Positions 7,279 through 9,278 of a DNA stretch of 9,278 bases are shown here, one piece after another. Source of the stretch: Flavimaricola sp. (GTDB lineage Bacteria > Pseudomonadota > Alphaproteobacteria > Rhodobacterales > Rhodobacteraceae); assembly GCA_023300365.1 (NCBI GenBank), contig JALZWD010000162.1:1-9278 (forward strand). Direction: 5' to 3'. How positions within the stretch are numbered: the first letter of the stretch is position 1; every line of letters begins with the position of its first letter. A program made the position numbers and the translations under genes. The notes beneath the pieces are model-generated. The model made no database searches, was not told the origin of the DNA, and worked only from the letters and a program-made list of their open reading frames with translations.

Positions 7279-7659
7279 TTAGGGATTGGTGTCGGGTGCG
7301 GCGTCTTGGGTCGCATCGCCATCTGACAGCCACATCTTTTCAAGTTGATAAAATTCGCGCACTTCGGGGCGGAACATATGAACGATGATATCGCCACTAT
7401 CGATCAGCACCCAATCGCCAGATTGTTTGCCTTCGACTTTGCACAAAACGCCAAATTCGGCCTTGAGCTTGTCAGTGAGCTTTTCTGCGATAGCCACAAC
7501 CTGACGCGTTGAGCGACCAGAGGCGATCACCATCCAATCGCCCATTTCGGATTTACCCTTCAGATCAATCTGAACGATATCCTCGGCTTTGTCTTCGGTG
7601 AGAGATGTCATCACAGCTTGTAACAGGCCATCGCTGGTGGGGTGCGTTTTGCCAGCCAT
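7279..7659 (-). CDS. rsfS: Ribosome silencing factor RsfS
   Basis: The protein has 126 residues and belongs to the RsfS/YbeB/Iojap family. It binds ribosomal protein uL14 on the large subunit and blocks joining with the small subunit when nutrients are scarce. Signature stretches are KAEDIVQIDLKGKSEMGDWM (24-43), VIASGRSTRQVVAIAEKL (44-61), GDWVLIDSGDIIVHMFRPEV (81-100) and REFYQLEKMW (101-110). The C-terminal 15 residues are a polar tail. The ATG at 7659 has no Shine-Dalgarno of its own; it overlaps the TGA of an 18-codon upstream ORF as TGATG. In the rsfS frame the sequence stays open upstream to a TAG at 7723-7725 without an ATG, so the true N-terminus could be longer only with a non-standard start or a sequencing indel. 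Confidence 0.95.
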   Translation of the reverse strand: MAGKTHPTSDGLLQAVMTSLTEDKAEDIVQIDLKGKSEMGDWMVIASGRSTRQVVAIAEKLTDKLKAEFGVLCKVEGKQSGDWVLIDSGDIIVHMFRPEVREFYQLEKMWLSDGDATQDAAPDTNP

Positions 7660-7715
7660 CAGCGGCGCACGCAGTGGGGCGGAGTGGTCCGCCGTAGGTG
7701 TAAGAGACAGTGCAT
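7659..7715 (-). CDS. Probable 18-residue leader peptide upstream of rsfS
   Basis: On the minus strand AGGAGG (7719-7724), the strongest ribosome-binding site in the window, is followed by ACA and ATG (7713-7715). The frame encodes MHCLLHLRRTTPPHCVRR and ends with TGA at 7659-7661, whose A is the first base of the rsfS ATG. rsfS lacks its own ribosome-binding site, so this ORF probably delivers ribosomes to rsfS by termination-reinitiation. The peptide is rich in His, Arg, Pro and Cys, with an RRTTPPH core that might slow ribosomes (inference). The three-base Shine-Dalgarno spacing is short. The alternative is a one-base indel separating a longer RsfS N-terminus from its true start. Confidence 0.55.
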   Translation of the reverse strand: MHCLLHLRRTTPPHCVRR

Positions 7716-7739
7716 TGTCCTCCTAAAGTGCGCCACAAA

Positions 7740-7753
7740 CCCCGGCGCCGGGG
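7740..7753 (-). promoter_or_regulatory. GC palindrome in the 5' region of the rsfS transcript
   Basis: CCCCGGCGCCGGGG is a perfect 14-base palindrome. It can fold as five G-C pairs with a GCGC loop and is followed in the minus-strand sense by TTTGT. If transcription starts near 7756 as the promoter predicts, this hairpin would sit at the very 5' end of the mRNA, about 16 bases before the AGGAGG. It could protect the 5' end or act as an early pause; a protein-binding site is equally possible. Confidence 0.45.
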
Positions 7754-7762
7754 GAGATTCGG

Positions 7763-7791
7763 AAATTACCCCGCGTCTTAGGCTATTTCAA
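7763..7791 (-). promoter_or_regulatory. Predicted sigma70 promoter for rsfS-rlmH
   Basis: TTGAAA (7786-7791, 5 of 6 with TTGACA) is followed, after exactly 17 bases, by TAATTT (7763-7768, 3 of 6 with TATAAT) on the minus strand. The start point would be near 7756, giving about 40 bases of leader before the 18-codon ORF. Its place between an upstream terminator and the rsfS leader supports it. Confidence 0.5.
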
Positions 7792-8027
7792 CCGCACGCG
7801 CCACTCTGCTCAGGGACGGCGCCCTAGCTTTGCGGGCAATAGGCGCGTTGGATGGCCGATTGAGGGCCTCGACGCGGCAATGCACACCCCCGCGGTAGGA
7901 TGGCGATTTCTTGGGAGAGGCGTGCATCGGGGACAAGCTTTGGTTTGTCGCGCGGACGGGACAGAGCAGCTTTTTGATAATCGCAATTTCAGTAGCCAAG
8001 CGAGATTTTTGACTTGGTTGCATGGCC
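7792..8027. other. Unassigned intergenic stretch between terminator 8028-8060 and the rsfS promoter
   Basis: No gene is recognised here. On the minus strand a frame is open from an ATG at 8021-8023 to a TAA at 7778-7780 (81 codons, basic, rich in Ala, Arg, Pro and Ser; it includes SPMHASPKKSPSYRGGVHC and PSNAPIARKARAPSLSRVA). It has no ribosome-binding site, its start is only five bases after the terminator U-tract, and its end runs into the rsfS promoter. An inverted repeat (7878-7888 with 7919-7929) pairs over 11 bp in the minus-strand RNA using two G-U pairs, but not fully in plus-strand RNA. A second small hairpin (7932-7938 with 7943-7949) instead favours the plus strand. I searched by eye for SRP RNA, RNase P RNA and tmRNA signatures and saw none. 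Confidence 0.4.
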
Positions 8028-8060
8028 AAAAAAAAGGCGGCCCTCGAAGGACCGCCTTTT
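8028..8060 (-). terminator. Intrinsic terminator after the H3TH-domain membrane protein
   Basis: The minus-strand RNA forms a nine-pair GC-rich stem, GGCGGUCCU / AGGGCCGCC (8036-8056), with a UCG loop and one G-U pair, flanked by A4 and followed by eight U (8028-8035). It begins 25 bases beyond the TAA at 8082-8084. This is the clearest transcription terminator in the window and closes the ompA-like operon. The G-U pair would be an A-C mismatch in the opposite strand, so it is mainly oriented to the minus strand. Confidence 0.92.
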
Positions 8061-8081
8061 GATGTTTTGATGTGCCTTGCT

Positions 8082-8690
8082 TTAGCTACCGGCCAAAACC
8101 TTGGCTTGGGCGATCCAGTTGTCGCGGCTTGCGCGGCCTTTGAAACCTTCGAGGTTGTCATTGACCCATGCTTCTTCGGACGGTGTCCATGCGGCAACCT
8201 GATCAAAGTGGAAGTAGCCCAGCTTGTGCAGCAGCTTTTCCATCGCGGGGCCAATGCCGTTGATTTCCTTGAGGTCATCAGCGCGGCCACCGCGCGGAGC
8301 GGAGAGGCCTTCTGGCTTGCTTGCGACACCAGAGAAGGTGCTTTCGGCGGCGGCGGCAGGGGCTGCGACGGCGGCCGCAGCAGCGACGGGTGCTGCGTTG
8401 GCCAGAGCGTCACGCTCGTTGATCATACCGTTAAGGCGGTTTTCGAGATCAATTTTATCGGACCGCAAAGCGTCGAGTGTTTCGCGCTCTTGGCTTGAGC
8501 GCGAACGGCAGGCGTCGAGATTGACCTGCAGGTCGTCGCGCTCTTTGGCAAGCTTGGAACGTTCGGCTTCGAGACGATCAAAATCGGCCTGTGATGGTTT
8601 CCCGTAGCGCCACAAGAGCCAGCCCAGCAAGAGGCCGAGGATGAATGTGACAAGCATGTAGAGGAACATTTGTGTCAAAAGGTAAGACAT
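8082..8690 (-). CDS. Membrane-anchored coiled-coil protein with H3TH/helix-hairpin-helix-like C-terminal domain
   Basis: The protein has 202 residues. One N-terminal membrane helix covers about residues 8-27 (FLYMLVTFILGLLLGWLLW), followed by a charged heptad-like coiled coil (about 34-97). An Ala/Pro linker (98-115), probably flexible, leads to a compact C-terminal domain (about 137-200) beginning DDLKEINGIGPAMEKLLHKLG. The INGIGPAMEKLL motif is the DNA-binding-type hairpin of helix-hairpin-helix proteins. The whole domain resembles COG3743, predicted 'flap endonuclease-1-like H3TH' proteins, also found fused to respiratory or ribosomal-type proteins in alphaproteobacteria. No catalytic acidic cluster is visible, so nuclease activity is doubtful. 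The AGGA ribosome-binding site (8698-8701) is seven bases from the ATG. It follows the OmpA-family gene by 45 bases and is closed by the terminator at 8028-8060, so the two form an operon. The partner and biological role are unknown. Confidence 0.85.
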   Translation of the reverse strand: MSYLLTQMFLYMLVTFILGLLLGWLLWRYGKPSQADFDRLEAERSKLAKERDDLQVNLDACRSRSSQERETLDALRSDKIDLENRLNGMINERDALANAAPVAAAAAVAAPAAAAESTFSGVASKPEGLSAPRGGRADDLKEINGIGPAMEKLLHKLGYFHFDQVAAWTPSEEAWVNDNLEGFKGRASRDNWIAQAKVLAGS

Positions 8691-8726
8691 GTGATTTTCC
8701 TAGGTCTAAGAGTGTTTGGTGTTGGA

Positions 8727-8747
8727 CAGGCGCAATCAGCGCGCCTG
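8727..8747 (-). promoter_or_regulatory. Hairpin across the stop codon of the OmpA-family gene
   Basis: CAGGCGC (8727-8733) and GCGCCTG (8741-8747) form a seven-pair stem with a seven-base loop that contains the TGA stop of the OmpA-family CDS. No U-tract follows, so complete termination is unlikely. It may set differential expression of ompA-like over the downstream gene, or it may be chance. Confidence 0.35.
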
Positions 8748-9278
8748 CCAGTCAAATGCGATACGACGGTTAGCGGCGCGTCCGGCGGATGTTGTGTTGT
8801 CGGCAACTGGCTGGCTTTCACCAAATCCAACTGCGCGCAAACCATCCGTTGGCACACCACGGTCCGCCATGAAGGCGACAACCGCTGCGGCACGCGCTTC
8901 GCTGAGCCGTTGGTTGTCAGCGTCGCTACCTTGGCTGTCGGTGTGACCGCCTACGGCAACTGTCAAACCTTCACCCACACAGGCCAATGCAATCCCTGTC
9001 AGACGCTCGAGGAGCGCAACAGAGCCTTGATCGATCCGCGCAGTGCCGGATGCAAAGTTGATCCGGCTGCCTTCCATGGCCGCTGTCGCTTGGGCGGCGC
9101 ATTGCTCGGCAGTGCTCACTTGTGGTGCCGGTGCCGCGGCTGGCGCGCTGGCAAGATCAGCGATGCGGCGATCCCGGTTGCTCACGGCGGCAGAAAGCCC
9201 CGCGATGCGACCGTTAACACCCGCAAGCATCTCGTCACGCTGTGCGATCCGGCGATCACGGTTGCTCACGGCGGCGGA
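8736..9278 (-). CDS. OmpA-family peptidoglycan-binding protein, C-terminal part
   Basis: The last 180 residues are visible; the N-terminus is beyond the right edge, and the GTG at 9267-9269 is an ordinary Val codon. The first visible part (about 1-43) is a charged repeat region with SAAVSNRDRRIA twice, 28 residues apart, probably a coiled-coil stalk. An Ala/Pro linker follows (about 44-53). The OmpA_C-like domain (about 57-178) has GGHTDSQGSDADNQRLSEAR, RAVGFGESQPVADN and AANRRIAFDW. The Asp of HTD and the Arg of LSEAR (visible residues 114 and 129) are 15 apart, like the diaminopimelate-contacting Asp271/Arg286 pair of Acinetobacter OmpA. Two cysteines (visible residues 60 and 100) may form a disulfide. 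The protein should tether the envelope to peptidoglycan. It lies 45 bases upstream of the H3TH-domain membrane gene in one operon. Confidence 0.93.
   Translation of the reverse strand, partial: SAAVSNRDRRIAQRDEMLAGVNGRIAGLSAAVSNRDRRIADLASAPAAAPAPQVSTAEQCAAQATAAMEGSRINFASGTARIDQGSVALLERLTGIALACVGEGLTVAVGGHTDSQGSDADNQRLSEARAAAVVAFMADRGVPTDGLRAVGFGESQPVADNTTSAGRAANRRIAFDWQAR
9161..9278. repeat. Direct repeat within the OmpA-family gene
   Basis: Bases 9161-9194 and 9245-9278 are the same over 34 positions except three, at an offset of 84 bases (28 codons). The second copy runs into the window edge, so its full length and the number of copies cannot be seen. Each copy encodes SAAVSNRDRRIA. The segment between the copies (QRDEMLAGVNGRIAGL) contains a weaker echo in NGRIAGL. 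In-frame units of 84 bases suggest recent duplication of a coiled-coil module. Confidence 0.8.

Noticed and set aside
7878..8027. Possible SRP RNA, tmRNA or 6S RNA gene
   Set aside because: None of the diagnostic sequences that I could look for by eye (for example GGTCAGGTCCGGAAGG or a tmRNA tag frame) is present; the segment is left unassigned.

Overview
The window looks like a chromosomal core segment of an alphaproteobacterium, most likely of the Rhodobacterales/Roseobacter group. The evidence is the roughly 60% GC, the gene order rsfS-rlmH-gpmI-envC-ctpA-rppH, the MltB-type transglycosylases with C-terminal peptidoglycan-binding domains, and the style of the small secreted proteins. The taxonomic call is inference from gene content; no rRNA or other marker gene is present. 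There is no phage, transposon, CRISPR, tRNA or defence locus here.

Layout. On the + strand, 1-1606 carries two tandem lytic murein transglycosylases. The first is cut by the window edge, and the second starts one base after the first one's stop codon. A short AT-rich convergent gap (1607-1669) follows. All remaining genes are on the - strand. Read in the direction of transcription from the right edge they are: an OmpA-family protein (5' end outside the window), then a membrane-anchored coiled-coil protein with an H3TH/helix-hairpin-helix-like C-terminal domain, closed by a clear intrinsic terminator at 8028-8060. Next is a 422-base stretch (7660-8081) with no recognised gene except a probable leader peptide. 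It contains a good sigma70-type promoter, a GC-rich palindrome and an 18-codon ORF whose TGA overlaps the ATG of rsfS. Then come rsfS (ribosome silencing factor) and rlmH (23S rRNA methyltransferase), a 194-base intergenic region with a large hairpin and a candidate promoter, and finally gpmI, envC-like, ctpA, rppH and a small cysteine-rich secreted protein. In that last group three of the four junctions are 4-base stop/start overlaps.

How the genes work together. Much of the window concerns the cell envelope: two peptidoglycan lyases, a zinc-less LytM/EnvC amidase activator, a periplasmic PDZ protease (CtpA) and an OmpA-type peptidoglycan binder. Ribosome maturation and silencing (RsfS, RlmH), glycolysis (GpmI) and mRNA 5'-end processing (RppH) are interleaved. 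The least ordinary parts are the leader ORF and 5' region of rsfS, the hairpin plus T-rich block upstream of gpmI, the unassigned stretch 7792-8027, the low-GC six-cysteine protein at the operon tail, and the 28-residue repeat in the OmpA protein. I found no clear evidence of a wholly new multi-gene system.
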